NCBI RefSeq assembly: GCF_034555375.1 | Contig: NZ_CP140706.1 | Span: forward strand, 1,789,001 to 1,853,000 | From: Pseudomonas sp. B33.4 | Lineage (GTDB): Bacteria > Pseudomonadota > Gammaproteobacteria > Pseudomonadales > Pseudomonadaceae | Direction: 5' to 3' | Length of the DNA: 64,000 nt | Part shown: piece after piece, positions 48,101 through 56,570 of the stretch | Layout of the letters: each line of letters opens with the position of its first letter | Position numbering within the stretch: position 1 is the stretch's first letter | Program-made: the position numbers and the translations under genes | The notes under the pieces: generated by a model | Told to the model about the DNA's origin: nothing | What the model saw: only the letters and a program-made list of their open reading frames with translations | Database searches by the model: none

Positions 48101-48135
48101 AAATGCCCCGTATCAATCGATACGGGGCATTTTTT
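48101..48135 (+). terminator. Terminator of brnQ
   Basis: AAATGCCCCGTATC, short loop, GATACGGGGCATTTTTT. A 12-base stem with a T tract. A smaller GACCCG / CGGGTC hairpin precedes it at 48066-48083. Confidence 0.92.
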
Positions 48136-48195
48136 ATGCGCGTCAGGCAGTGTCTTTTTCCCTGAGCTAACGTCGAAGGGGTGCCGAAATCTTAA

Positions 48196-48223
48196 TGTGG
48201 GAGCGAGCCTGCTCGCTCCCACA
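48196..48223. repeat. Collapsed REP palindrome
   Basis: TGTGGGAGCGAGC, CT, GCTCGCTCCCACA: a perfect 13-base inverted repeat with a two-base centre. It looks like two TGTGGGAGCGAGCC-type arms joined after loss of the usual inner part and loop. Confidence 0.85.
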
Positions 48224-48252
48224 GGTAGCATCCATACTCCACAGGGAATTGC

Positions 48253-48990
48253 ATGTCGTTCATCCAAGCCAACCTGATCCACTTGCTCGCCGCCATCTGG
48301 TTTGTCATCTGCTGGGGTGGTTATACCCGTTATGCGTCCTGGAAGGGCCGCGATACAGCGTGTCTGGCCAGCGTGCTGCACCTGTACCGCGAGGACTGGA
48401 TGCGCCGCATGCTGCTGCGTGACAACCGCATTGCCGACGCCAGCGTGATCGGTAATCTTGAGCGCAACGCCTCGTTCTTCGCTTCGAGCACACTGATCAT
48501 CCTCGCCGGTATTCTCACCGTGCTTGGCGCGTCAGAGCGCGCGGTGTCGTTGCTGGCAGACATCCCGATGGTGCAACAGGCGTCGCAGGGCATGTCGGAA
48601 ATCAAGTTGCTGTGTCTGGCGATGGTGTTCGTCTATGCGTTTTTCACCTTCAGTTGGTGCATGCGTCAGTACAACTTTGCGGCCGTGTTGGTTGGCTCGG
48701 CGCCGATGATCGGTGAACGACATGTTTCCGAACAGGAGCGCAAGGCCTTCGCTGCACGGGCGGCGCGGGTAATTTCGATGGCGGCCAACCAGTTCAACTT
48801 CGGGCTGCGCTCCTACTACTTCGGCATGACCATGCTGGCCTGGTTTGTCAGCCCGTGGTTGTTCATGCTGATGAGCGCCGGGGTGGTATTGGTCTTGTAC
48901 CGCCGCGAGTTTCATTCCGACGTTCTCGATGTCATGGTCTATACCCCTACAGAGGCGCCCATTCCCGAGGCGAACAAAGAGGCCGCTTGA
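48253..48990 (+). CDS. DUF599 family membrane protein
   Basis: A 245-residue inner-membrane protein with four or more transmembrane segments. DUF599 features are the N-terminal LIHLLAAIWFVICWGGYTRYA and WMRRMLLRDNRIADASVIGNLERNASFFASS. Function of the family is unknown. Its stop shares one base with the start of the next gene, so the two form a small operon. Confidence 0.86.
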   Translation: MSFIQANLIHLLAAIWFVICWGGYTRYASWKGRDTACLASVLHLYREDWMRRMLLRDNRIADASVIGNLERNASFFASSTLIILAGILTVLGASERAVSLLADIPMVQQASQGMSEIKLLCLAMVFVYAFFTFSWCMRQYNFAAVLVGSAPMIGERHVSEQERKAFAARAARVISMAANQFNFGLRSYYFGMTMLAWFVSPWLFMLMSAGVVLVLYRREFHSDVLDVMVYTPTEAPIPEANKEAA

Positions 48991-49391
48991 TGAGTATTCC
49001 GTTCTGGTGTGTGTTTATTAGTGCGTTGCTGATCTACGTCGCGCGTATGCCCGTGGCCAAGGCCATGAAAGAGCAGGGCGGTTACAACAATCACCTGCCG
49101 CGTCAGCAACAGGCGCAATTGACCGGCTACGGCGCACGAGCGCTGGCGGCTCACCAGAACAGTATCGAAGCGTTCATATTGTTTGCGGTCGGTGTGCTGA
49201 TGGCGCACACCACACAAACGGCGGGCTGGCTGATCGATACATTGGCGATCATCTTCGTGATCGCGCGGATCCTCTACTTGTGGTTCTATCTGGCCGATCT
49301 GCCCAAGCTCCGCAGTCTGGTCTGGCTAGTTGGCTTGGTCTGCTCGCTGCTGCTGATGATTAGTCCGACTTTTAGAACTGTCTTGCTCTAA
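48990..49391 (+). CDS. MAPEG family membrane protein
   Basis: A 133-residue protein with four transmembrane segments. The RALAAHQNSIEAFILFAVGVLMA stretch is the MAPEG (membrane-associated eicosanoid/glutathione metabolism) signature. Bacterial members are poorly understood; some act as glutathione-dependent enzymes. The ATG overlaps the DUF599 stop by one base. Confidence 0.88.
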   Translation: MSIPFWCVFISALLIYVARMPVAKAMKEQGGYNNHLPRQQQAQLTGYGARALAAHQNSIEAFILFAVGVLMAHTTQTAGWLIDTLAIIFVIARILYLWFYLADLPKLRSLVWLVGLVCSLLLMISPTFRTVLL

Positions 49392-49420
49392 GCGACATTG
49401 GCGCTAAATGACAGGCAAAA

Positions 49421-49449
49421 GAAAACCCGCACTTGGCGGGTTTTCTTTT
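49421..49449 (+). terminator. Terminator of the DUF599-MAPEG pair
   Basis: GAAAACCCGC, ACTTG loop, GCGGGTTTTC followed by TTTTT. It also gives an A/T-rich stop in the other direction for the convergent lipoprotein gene. Confidence 0.9.
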
Positions 49450-49468
49450 TTCTGCAGCAAAAAGCAAA

Positions 49469-49705
49469 TTATTGCTTCTTGGCAGCTTCGTCTTGCGCGG
49501 CAGCGTTCGATTCAGCCTGAGCTTTGGCAGCTTCGGCGTTTTCTTTCGCAGCGTCGTTCACTTTATCCTGAGCTTTGTTCATGTCTTGCTGAGCTTGTTC
49601 AGCATGTTGGTTTGCATCTTGAGCTTTGTCCTCGGATTTTTTATCGCAGGCAGCGAGACCGAGGGAAGCGGTCAACATCAAGGCAATAGCTAAAGTCTTA
49701 CGCAT
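49469..49705 (-). CDS. Small lipoprotein with alanine-rich coiled coil
   Basis: A 78-residue product. The ATG at 49705 gives a lipoprotein signal peptide ending LGLAAC (lipobox LAAC). The mature part is almost wholly charged and Ala/Gln/Asn-rich with heptad-like spacing (AEQAQQDMNKAQDKVNDAA), indicating a long helix or coiled coil. In outline it resembles small Lpp-like outer-membrane lipoproteins, but the C-terminal Lys needed for peptidoglycan linkage is not clear (ends AAKKQ). Function unknown. Confidence 0.82.
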   Translation of the reverse strand: MRKTLAIALMLTASLGLAACDKKSEDKAQDANQHAEQAQQDMNKAQDKVNDAAKENAEAAKAQAESNAAAQDEAAKKQ

Positions 49706-49863
49706 GGGGTGTTTCTCCTTATGGAAAATAACTACTGGCCTTAAGAGCTTGGCGCTGAGGGTTAAGTTCCTCATTTCTTTCAGATATATAAGTTTGTTTT
49801 CAACGGGAACTTTTGCTGTATTGCTCACTACTGGCAATTGGCTCTAACGAGAGTAATTATCAA

Positions 49864-50340
49864 ATGTCCGAAAACCCCGTTTTTGAGCGCGCGACGCGAT
49901 TTTTATCGGCGCTGCGTCATTGCCAAGTGCTGGGCTTAGCGGTGCACAGCGCCTCTGTCGAAGGGCTCACGGTGATCTTGCCGTACAGCGAAAAAATCGT
50001 CGGCAACCCCCAGACAGGTGTCATCCACGGTGGGGCGATTACTTCACTAATGGACACTGCATGCGGGATGTCGACTCTGTGCGTGCTGCCGGAATTCGAA
50101 GTCTGTCCGACCCTCGATCTACGCATCGACTATATGCATGCCGCCAAACCGAACAAAGACGTCTATGGCTTCGCCCAGTGCTATCGAGTCACCACGGATG
50201 TCATCTTCGCCCGTGGTTTCGCCTATCAGGACGATCCCGAACAGCCGATCGCCCACGTCGTCGGCACCTTCATGCGGATGGGCAAAGGCCTCAAAGGCAC
50301 CAAAGGTTTTGGTGGTGTGATCAAGGGAGCAGGTCAATGA
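49864..50340 (+). CDS. PaaI-type hotdog thioesterase, first of a pair
   Basis: A 158-residue hotdog-fold protein. TGVIHGGAITSLMDTACGMS carries the HGG motif and catalytic Asp of PaaI-like acyl-CoA thioesterases, and PTLDLRIDYMHAAKP is the matching beta region. Substrate unknown. The stop overlaps the start of a second hotdog gene (ATGA). Confidence 0.88.
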   Translation: MSENPVFERATRFLSALRHCQVLGLAVHSASVEGLTVILPYSEKIVGNPQTGVIHGGAITSLMDTACGMSTLCVLPEFEVCPTLDLRIDYMHAAKPNKDVYGFAQCYRVTTDVIFARGFAYQDDPEQPIAHVVGTFMRMGKGLKGTKGFGGVIKGAGQ

Positions 50341-50789
50341 GCGATGACCTCAAGCAGCAACTGCAGCAGGCCCACCAGCAGGGCGACTACGCGCCGTTGT
50401 TGAAACTGATCCCTTACGCCGGTTTGATCGGCATCGAATGCTCGCGCGTCGGTGATGACTTGCTGTTCAAGCTGCCAGCGAACAAGGACAACATTGGTAA
50501 CCCTTTATTGCCGGCAATTCATGGCGGGGTGATCGCCGGATTCATGGAACTGGCGGCGGCGCTTCATTTGCTGATTTTTACCGAAACGCCGGGCGTGCCA
50601 AAGATTATCGACTTCTCCCTCGATTACCTGCGCGCCGGGCAGTTTCGCGACACATGGGCCAAGTGTCAGGTCTGTCGCCAAGGCCGGCGGGTCGCCAACG
50701 TCGCCGTCACGGCCTGGCAAAGTACCGAAAGCGAACCGATTGCCACCGCCCGAGCACACTTCAAAATCGATGAGCCCTTGAAATCCTGA
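50337..50789 (+). CDS. PaaI-type hotdog thioesterase, second of a pair
   Basis: A 150-residue hotdog-fold protein related to its neighbour: [22 protein letters not shown] has the HGG motif but Glu in place of the Asp position, and [13 protein letters not shown] is the matching strand. Translational coupling of two diverged hotdog subunits suggests they may form a mixed complex. It precedes htpG by 82 bases. Confidence 0.86.
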   Translation: MSDDLKQQLQQAHQQGDYAPLLKLIPYAGLIGIECSRVGDDLLFKLPANKDNIGNPLLPAIHGGVIAGFMELAAALHLLIFTETPGVPKIIDFSLDYLRAGQFRDTWAKCQVCRQGRRVANVAVTAWQSTESEPIATARAHFKIDEPLKS

Positions 50790-50871
50790 ACAGCGCCCCA
50801 AACTCACAAGACAACCCGCCGCCGACCATTTCGGGTCGCGGCCACTGCCATCTGATTGGAGTTTGATGACC

Positions 50872-52776
50872 ATGAGTGTGGAAACTCAAAAGGAAACCCT
50901 GGGCTTCCAGACCGAGGTAAAGCAGCTGCTGCACCTCATGATCCATTCGCTGTATTCCAACAAGGAAATCTTCCTTCGCGAATTGATCTCGAACGCCTCT
51001 GACGCTGTAGATAAATTGCGCTTCGAAGCCCTGGCCAAGCCAGAGTTGCTCGAGGGTGGTGCTGATCTGAAAATCCGTGTGAGCTTCGACAAGGACGCCA
51101 AGACCGTCACCCTCGAAGACAACGGTATCGGCATGAACCGCGACGATGTGATCACCCACCTGGGGACCATCGCCAAATCCGGCACTGCCGATTTCATGAA
51201 AAACCTTTCGGGCGATCAGAAGAAAGATTCGCACCTGATCGGCCAGTTCGGTGTCGGCTTCTACTCTGCCTTCATCGTTGCCGACCAGGTTGATGTGTAC
51301 TCCCGCCGCGCCGGCACTCCGGCCAGCGAAGGCGTGCACTGGTCGTCGAAAGGCGAGGGCGAGTTCGAAGTCGCCACCATCGATAAACCAGAACGCGGCA
51401 CCCGCATCGTCCTGCATCTGAAAGCTGCAGAAGACGAATTCGCCGATGGCTGGCGTCTGCGCAACATTATCAAGAAGTACTCTGACCACATCGCTTTGCC
51501 GATCGAGCTGCCGAAAGAAGCAACCGCAGCTGAAGGCGAAGAGGCTCCTGTCGTTGAATGGGAAACCGTCAACCGCGCCAGCGCCCTGTGGACCCGTCCG
51601 CGCACTGAAGTGAAGGACGAGGAATACCAGGAGTTCTACAAGCACATCGCTCACGACTTTGAAAACCCGCTGGCCTGGAGCCACAACAAAGTCGAAGGCA
51701 AACTCGAATACAGCTCGCTGCTGTACGTGCCGGCCCGCGCGCCGTTCGACCTGTACCAGCGTGAAGCGCCGAAAGGCCTGAAGCTGTACGTGCAACGCGT
51801 GTTCGTGATGGATCAGGCCGAGTCGTTCCTGCCTCTGTACCTGCGCTTCATCAAAGGCGTGGTCGATTCCAACGACCTGTCGCTGAACGTGTCGCGTGAG
51901 ATCCTGCAGAAAGACCCGATCATCGATTCGATGAAAACCGCGCTGACCAAGCGCGTGCTCGACATGCTGGAAAAACTGGCGAAGAACGAGCCTGAGCAAT
52001 ACAAAGGCTTCTGGAAGAACTTCGGTCAGGTCATGAAAGAAGGCCCGGCAGAAGACTTCGCCAACAAGGAAAAAATTGCCGGTCTGCTGCGTTTCGCATC
52101 GACCAACGGCGACGACGGCGAGCAGATCGTCGGTCTGGCCGACTACCTGGCCCGCGCCAAGGAAGGTCAGGACAAGATCTACTACCTCACCGGCGAAACC
52201 TACGCGCAGGTCAAGAACAGCCCGCACCTGGAAGTCTTCCGCAAGAAAGGCATCGAAGTGCTGCTGCTGACCGACCGTATCGACGAGTGGCTGATGAGCT
52301 ACCTCAGCGAGTTCGACGGCAAGACCTTTGTCGACGTGGCACGCGGTGACCTCGATCTGGGCAATCTGGACTCTGAAGAGGACAAGAAAGCCGCAGAAGA
52401 AGTCGCCAAGTCCAAAGAAGGTCTGGTTGAGCGTCTGAAAACCGCGCTGGGCGATTCCGTGGCTGAAGTCCGCGTGTCGCATCGTCTGACCGATTCGCCG
52501 GCCATCCTGGCCATCGGCGAGCAGGATCTGGGTCTGCAAATGCGTCAGATCCTCGAAGCCAGCGGGCAGAAAGTGCCGGATTCGAAGCCGATCTTCGAAT
52601 TCAACCCAAGCCACCCGCTGATCGAGAAACTCGACGGCGAGCAGAGCGAAGAGCGTTTTGGCGACCTGTCGCACATTCTCTTCGATCAGGCCGCCCTGGC
52701 TGCCGGCGACAGCTTGAAAGATCCGGCGGCTTACGTGCGCCGTCTGAACAAGCTGCTGGTTGAACTGTCGGTTTAA
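50872..52776 (+). CDS. htpG: Molecular chaperone HtpG (Hsp90)
   Basis: Bacterial Hsp90, an ATP-dependent cytoplasmic chaperone. The 634-residue form starts [20 protein letters not shown]; two in-frame starts lie 6 and 9 bases upstream. ATP-site motifs are [28 protein letters not shown] and [15 protein letters not shown]. Middle and C-terminal dimerisation domains are full length. No clear heat-shock promoter was recognised in the 82-base gap upstream. Confidence 0.97.
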   Translation: MSVETQKETLGFQTEVKQLLHLMIHSLYSNKEIFLRELISNASDAVDKLRFEALAKPELLEGGADLKIRVSFDKDAKTVTLEDNGIGMNRDDVITHLGTIAKSGTADFMKNLSGDQKKDSHLIGQFGVGFYSAFIVADQVDVYSRRAGTPASEGVHWSSKGEGEFEVATIDKPERGTRIVLHLKAAEDEFADGWRLRNIIKKYSDHIALPIELPKEATAAEGEEAPVVEWETVNRASALWTRPRTEVKDEEYQEFYKHIAHDFENPLAWSHNKVEGKLEYSSLLYVPARAPFDLYQREAPKGLKLYVQRVFVMDQAESFLPLYLRFIKGVVDSNDLSLNVSREILQKDPIIDSMKTALTKRVLDMLEKLAKNEPEQYKGFWKNFGQVMKEGPAEDFANKEKIAGLLRFASTNGDDGEQIVGLADYLARAKEGQDKIYYLTGETYAQVKNSPHLEVFRKKGIEVLLLTDRIDEWLMSYLSEFDGKTFVDVARGDLDLGNLDSEEDKKAAEEVAKSKEGLVERLKTALGDSVAEVRVSHRLTDSPAILAIGEQDLGLQMRQILEASGQKVPDSKPIFEFNPSHPLIEKLDGEQSEERFGDLSHILFDQAALAAGDSLKDPAAYVRRLNKLLVELSV

Positions 52777-52787
52777 CCAAGTTGCAG

Positions 52788-52812
52788 AAAAACCCGCTTC
52801 GGCGGGTTTTTT
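52788..52812 (+). terminator. Terminator of htpG
   Basis: AAAAACCCGC, TTCG loop, GCGGGTTTTTT, 11 bases after the stop. Confidence 0.92.
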
Positions 52813-52844
52813 CATTCTGGTGTTTAACAAATCAGGAGTCAGAA

Positions 52845-53573
52845 ATGAGCCAAGTCACAGTACGTTCCGTGGTCTATCAGATTGACGGCCAGCCTTATGA
52901 AGGTCGTCTGGCGTTCGACGCCGAGCACAAAGGCGCGCGTCCGGGTTTGTTGATGGCGCCGAACTGGATGGGTGTCAGCGCTGGCGCTGAAGAGATCGCC
53001 AAGTCGGTCGCGGCCGAGGGCTACGTGGTGTTGATCGCTGACGTCTACGGTCAGGCTGTACGTCCGCAGAATGCTGACCAGGCTGGCGCGGCAATGATGC
53101 CGTTGAAGAATGACCGCGCGCTGCTGCGCACGCGGATGCAGGCGGCTTTCGAGCAGTTGCAGAAACAAGGCGAAGCAGCGGTTGATACGTCGAAGCTGGC
53201 GGTGTTCGGGTTCTGCTTCGGCGGTTGCTGCGCGCTGGACCTGGCACGCACCGGTGCGCCGGTGAAGGCGGCGGTGTCATTCCATGGCACGCTGGATTCG
53301 CCGAACCCGGCGGACGCGCAGAACATCAAGGGTTCGGTGTTGGTATTGCATGGTGCTTCCGACCCGTTGGTGCCGAAGGAACAACTGCCGGCGTTTGAGG
53401 ATGAAATGAACGCGGCGAATGTCGATTGGCAGTTGCTGAGCTACGGCGGTGCGGTGCACTCGTTCACTGATCCGCATGCGAATGTGCCGGGCAAGATGAT
53501 GTACGACGCGAAGACCGCGAAGCGCGCGTTCAAGTCGATGCATGATTTGCTGGATGAAGTGTTCAAAGGCTGA
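52845..53573 (+). CDS. Dienelactone hydrolase family protein
   Basis: A 242-residue alpha/beta-hydrolase. The nucleophile elbow GFCFGGCCALD has Cys124, as in dienelactone hydrolase. The acid candidate is in LVLHGASDPLVP and the histidine in GGAVHSFTDP. The true substrate is unknown; no catechol-pathway genes are near. A ribosome site AGGAG lies before the ATG at 52845. In P. aeruginosa a similar gene follows htpG (from memory). Confidence 0.9.
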   Translation: MSQVTVRSVVYQIDGQPYEGRLAFDAEHKGARPGLLMAPNWMGVSAGAEEIAKSVAAEGYVVLIADVYGQAVRPQNADQAGAAMMPLKNDRALLRTRMQAAFEQLQKQGEAAVDTSKLAVFGFCFGGCCALDLARTGAPVKAAVSFHGTLDSPNPADAQNIKGSVLVLHGASDPLVPKEQLPAFEDEMNAANVDWQLLSYGGAVHSFTDPHANVPGKMMYDAKTAKRAFKSMHDLLDEVFKG

Positions 53574-53583
53574 AAAGCGAAAA

Positions 53584-53762
53584 GCCCCTCACCCTAACCC
53601 TCTCCCAGAGGGAGAGGGGACTGAATGGGGGATGCTTGGGAGTTACACCGACTTGAAAGGGCTGTGCTGAATCCATAATCGCCAAGACTTTTCAGGTCGG
53701 CGTATGAAGCAAGACACCTCGGTCGGCCCCCTCTCCCTCCGGGAGAGGGCTGGGGTGAGGGT
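53584..53762. repeat. Nested-palindrome element, copy 2
   Basis: Left: CCCCTCACCCTAACCCTCTC then CCAGAGGGAGAGGGG. Right: CCCTCTCCCTCCGGGAGAGG then GCTGGGGTGAGGG. The middle has ACCGACTTGAAAGG, CTGAATCCATAATCG, and CTTTTCAGGTCGG, the last two in the same order and spacing as in copies 1 and 4. Confidence 0.88.
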
Positions 53763-53905
53763 GCTGATGGTGGGCGCTCAACCAATGCACCGACCCTGAT
53801 AGGGCATTACCGAATCCATAATCGATAAGGTCTTTCAGGTCGGCGTATAACCTGAGACACCTCGGTCGGCCCCCTCTCCCTCTGGGAGAGGGCTGGGGTG
53901 AGGGT
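53763..53905. repeat. Nested-palindrome element, copy 3, tandem to copy 2
   Basis: Begins directly after copy 2 and shares its right-hand CTCTCCC hairpin as left border. Inside are CACCGACCCTGATAGGG, CGAATCCATAATCG and GGTCTTTCAGGTCGGCGTAT; at the right are CCCCCTCTCCCTCTGGGAGA and GGGCTGGGGTGAGGG. It ends just before the convergent pirin gene. Confidence 0.85.
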
Positions 53906-53911
53906 AAAGGC

Positions 53912-54778
53912 TTAACGCGGCAATTCAATCCGCTCAACTTCCCCCAGCACCGTCGGCCAATCCCCGGCCGCCCATTTACGCCGTGCTTCATCAATCGCCG
54001 CCGGATCGCTCGCAACAAAATTCCAGTTGATCCGCCGAGGCCCGTCCAACGGCGCGCCGCCGAACACCACCGCGTGCACATCGCCTTCGGCAAACAGGCT
54101 CATCTCTTCCCCGGCCGGCAGCACTACCAGCGCATGCGGTTCAAGCGCATCACCGTTTAGTTGCGCATCCCCACTCAGCACATAAACCGCCCGTTCTTCG
54201 TGCTCGGTCGGAATCAGCAGGGTGGTCGCCGTTTGCATCTTCACTTCCGCATACAACGTAGGAGAAAGCACCGGCACCGGCGATTCCAGGCAAAAGCCTG
54301 ACCCCGCAATCATGCGGATCTGTACACCAAGGTTATCGCTGACCGGCAACGTCGCAGCCGGGTGATGGCTGTAATGCCCAGGACCCTGTTCATGATCCTT
54401 GGGCGACGCCAGCCAGATCTGCAAACCGTGCATCGTGAAGCTCTGATCCCACAACGGCTCAGGCGTGCGCTCGACATGAGCAATCGCGCTGCCGGCGGTC
54501 ATCCAGCTGACATCGCCAGCGCCGACCACCTGATCGGAGCCGAGGCTGTCCTTGTGCAGGAGTTGGCCTTCAAACAAATAGGTGAGGGTCGACAGACCGA
54601 TGTGCGGATGCTGTCGGATGTTCATGCCTTTGCCCGTCGGATAAACCGTCTCGAGCATGTGGTCAAAAAACACGAAAGGCCCGACGCTGCGGCATTTGGC
54701 TGACGGCAGCGGACGCAGAATCGGCTGGCCTTCGACGTCTTCGGCGCGCGGGCGGATGATCAGAGGTTGCGTGTCCAT
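53912..54778 (-). CDS. Pirin family protein
   Basis: A 288-residue bicupin. Metal-site motifs in the N-terminal cupin are RQHPHIGLSTLTYLFEGQLL and TAGSAIAHVE, giving the three histidines and one glutamate typical of iron-binding pirins. Bacterial pirins include quercetin dioxygenases and regulators of pyruvate metabolism; which applies here is unknown. The OsmC gene, 61 bases upstream on the same strand, may be co-transcribed. Confidence 0.92.
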   Translation of the reverse strand: MDTQPLIIRPRAEDVEGQPILRPLPSAKCRSVGPFVFFDHMLETVYPTGKGMNIRQHPHIGLSTLTYLFEGQLLHKDSLGSDQVVGAGDVSWMTAGSAIAHVERTPEPLWDQSFTMHGLQIWLASPKDHEQGPGHYSHHPAATLPVSDNLGVQIRMIAGSGFCLESPVPVLSPTLYAEVKMQTATTLLIPTEHEERAVYVLSGDAQLNGDALEPHALVVLPAGEEMSLFAEGDVHAVVFGGAPLDGPRRINWNFVASDPAAIDEARRKWAAGDWPTVLGEVERIELPR

Positions 54779-54839
54779 GGTGCATTCCAGGCTGAGCGGG
54801 CGATGCCAGAAGCATAACCCGCCGCTGGCGTGAGGAGGA

Positions 54840-55256
54840 TTACTGGCTGTCGAAGCCTTGCGGGGCGTGGGTTTCGATCGTCACTTCGCTGGTGGTCATC
54901 AGCTTGTGGATCGGGCAGCGGTCGGCGACGCGCAGCAGTTCCTCGCGCTGGGCGTCGGTGAGCACGCCTTTGAGAGTGAGGGTGACGTGCAGGACGTATT
55001 TGCCTTTCTGCTCTTCACTGTTGTCGCGTTTGACGTCGACCCCAACGCCGGTCAGCGGGATGTCTTTCTTCTTCGCGTACATCTTCAGGGTCAGCGCTTT
55101 GCAGGCGCCGAGGGCCGCATCAAAGTAGTCGTGCGGCTCAGGCGCCGAGCCTTCGCCGCCGGCCGACTTCGGCACATCGGCAAACAGTTCGTGGTCATCA
55201 ATCTGTACGGTGTGACGAAAACCTTCAGCGGAGACGGTATTGACGGTAACGGTCAT
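54840..55256 (-). CDS. OsmC/Ohr family peroxide-reducing protein
   Basis: A 138-residue OsmC-like protein with the two redox cysteines in the expected places: LGACKALTLKMYAKKK and RVADRCPIHKLM. These enzymes reduce organic peroxides in the cytoplasm. GAGG precedes the ATG at 55256; a longer in-frame start would add 28 residues lacking family similarity. It is closer to the YhfA/OsmC-like subgroup than to Ohr, by eye. Confidence 0.9.
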   Translation of the reverse strand: MTVTVNTVSAEGFRHTVQIDDHELFADVPKSAGGEGSAPEPHDYFDAALGACKALTLKMYAKKKDIPLTGVGVDVKRDNSEEQKGKYVLHVTLTLKGVLTDAQREELLRVADRCPIHKLMTTSEVTIETHAPQGFDSQ

Positions 55257-55384
55257 GGGAACCTCACTGGCAGTAGGAAAAGTCGTTCGATCAAAAAAGA
55301 CCTTGCAGTTATAGAGCATTCCCACCGGCACGCGTTCCACTTTCCTGCGGGATGAACCCTTGTCGTCAGGGCGAGGTCTAGGCT

Positions 55385-56440
55385 ATGCCTACTTGCCGGA
55401 GATTACTTGTGTCCCTGTATCGTTTGAGTCTTGCCTGTTTGTTGGTATTTGCCGGCAACGTCAGCGCCCGCGAATACACCTACAGCGATGCGCACCTGCA
55501 TTACGTGGATTTTTTCCAGGAAAGCGCAGGCATGGCGAAATTGCTGACGGCGATGAAGGACGGTTCCGTCGAGCATGTGATGATTTCTGGCATTCCGGTG
55601 GCGAAAAAGTGGCATGAGGACGAACCCAAGCGTCCGCGCTATTACGCCGGTGATGACGCCGACGCTTATTGGTATAGCGCGACCGATGTGATCGTTGCTG
55701 ATGCGGTGCAAAAGTTGTCGCCCGAGCAGCGCCCGTACTTTCATCCGTTTCTGTCGGGCTTCAACCCGAACGACAAGAACTCCGCCGCGCACATCCAGCG
55801 CATGCTCGATCTGTACCCAGGGCTGTGGCAGGGCATTGGCGAAGTGTTCACTCGCCATGACGACCTCACAGCGCTGACGTCCGGCGATACGCCGCGGGCC
55901 AACAACGAAGCGATGACCAAGATTTATCACCTGGCGGCCGAGAACGATCTGCCGGTGATGCTGCATTCCAACATCACTTCCAAGCGTGAGAAGAATCCGC
56001 TCTACCTGAAGGAAATCGAAGAGCCGCTACGCAATCACCCGCACACGCGATTCATCTGGGCTCACGCCGGCACCAGCGCTGAAATCCATCGGCATCAGAC
56101 GCAACTGAAGTTTTTGCTGCCCACGCTGACGCGCATGCTTGAGGCGTATCCCAACCTGTTTATCGACCTGTCCTGGAGCATGCTCACGCCATATCTGCTG
56201 GACGAACAGGGCGCGCCGCGCGCGGAATGGCTGGCGCTGGTCGAGAAATACCCGGAGCGCTTTATGCTCGGTTCGGACGTGGTCGGGCGGTTCAACAAAC
56301 TCGGTCAGGAAATGCACAGCTTCAAACCGTTCCTTGATGCATTACCCGAAGACGTCGCTGAAAAAGTCGCTCGAGATAACTTTCTGGCGATCCTGCCACG
56401 AACGGTGCTCAAGTCCGGCAAAATTGCGCTGAATCGTTAA
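55385..56440 (+). CDS. Exported amidohydrolase-type metal-dependent hydrolase
   Basis: A 351-residue TIM-barrel protein with a Sec signal peptide ([17 protein letters not shown], cut before REYTYSD). Metal ligands are complete: DAHLH near the mature start, [14 protein letters not shown], and the C-terminal LGSDVV aspartate, matching the amidohydrolase-2 (decarboxylase/lactonase-like) group. Substrate unknown. Start is ATG 55385 or GTG 55409; the latter has GGAG seven bases upstream and removes eight residues before the signal. Confidence 0.82.
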   Translation: MPTCRRLLVSLYRLSLACLLVFAGNVSAREYTYSDAHLHYVDFFQESAGMAKLLTAMKDGSVEHVMISGIPVAKKWHEDEPKRPRYYAGDDADAYWYSATDVIVADAVQKLSPEQRPYFHPFLSGFNPNDKNSAAHIQRMLDLYPGLWQGIGEVFTRHDDLTALTSGDTPRANNEAMTKIYHLAAENDLPVMLHSNITSKREKNPLYLKEIEEPLRNHPHTRFIWAHAGTSAEIHRHQTQLKFLLPTLTRMLEAYPNLFIDLSWSMLTPYLLDEQGAPRAEWLALVEKYPERFMLGSDVVGRFNKLGQEMHSFKPFLDALPEDVAEKVARDNFLAILPRTVLKSGKIALNR

Positions 56441-56570
56441 TGCCGACGGTTCGAAGGATCAAGGCCTTTTGATATCGCCTTTTCGTCTTACGCAATTTTT
56501 CGCCGGGCCGATACCTTCTAAAGCAACCAGCTGCAGGGTTGATGCAGCGCTTTTGGAAGGAACCAGAGCA

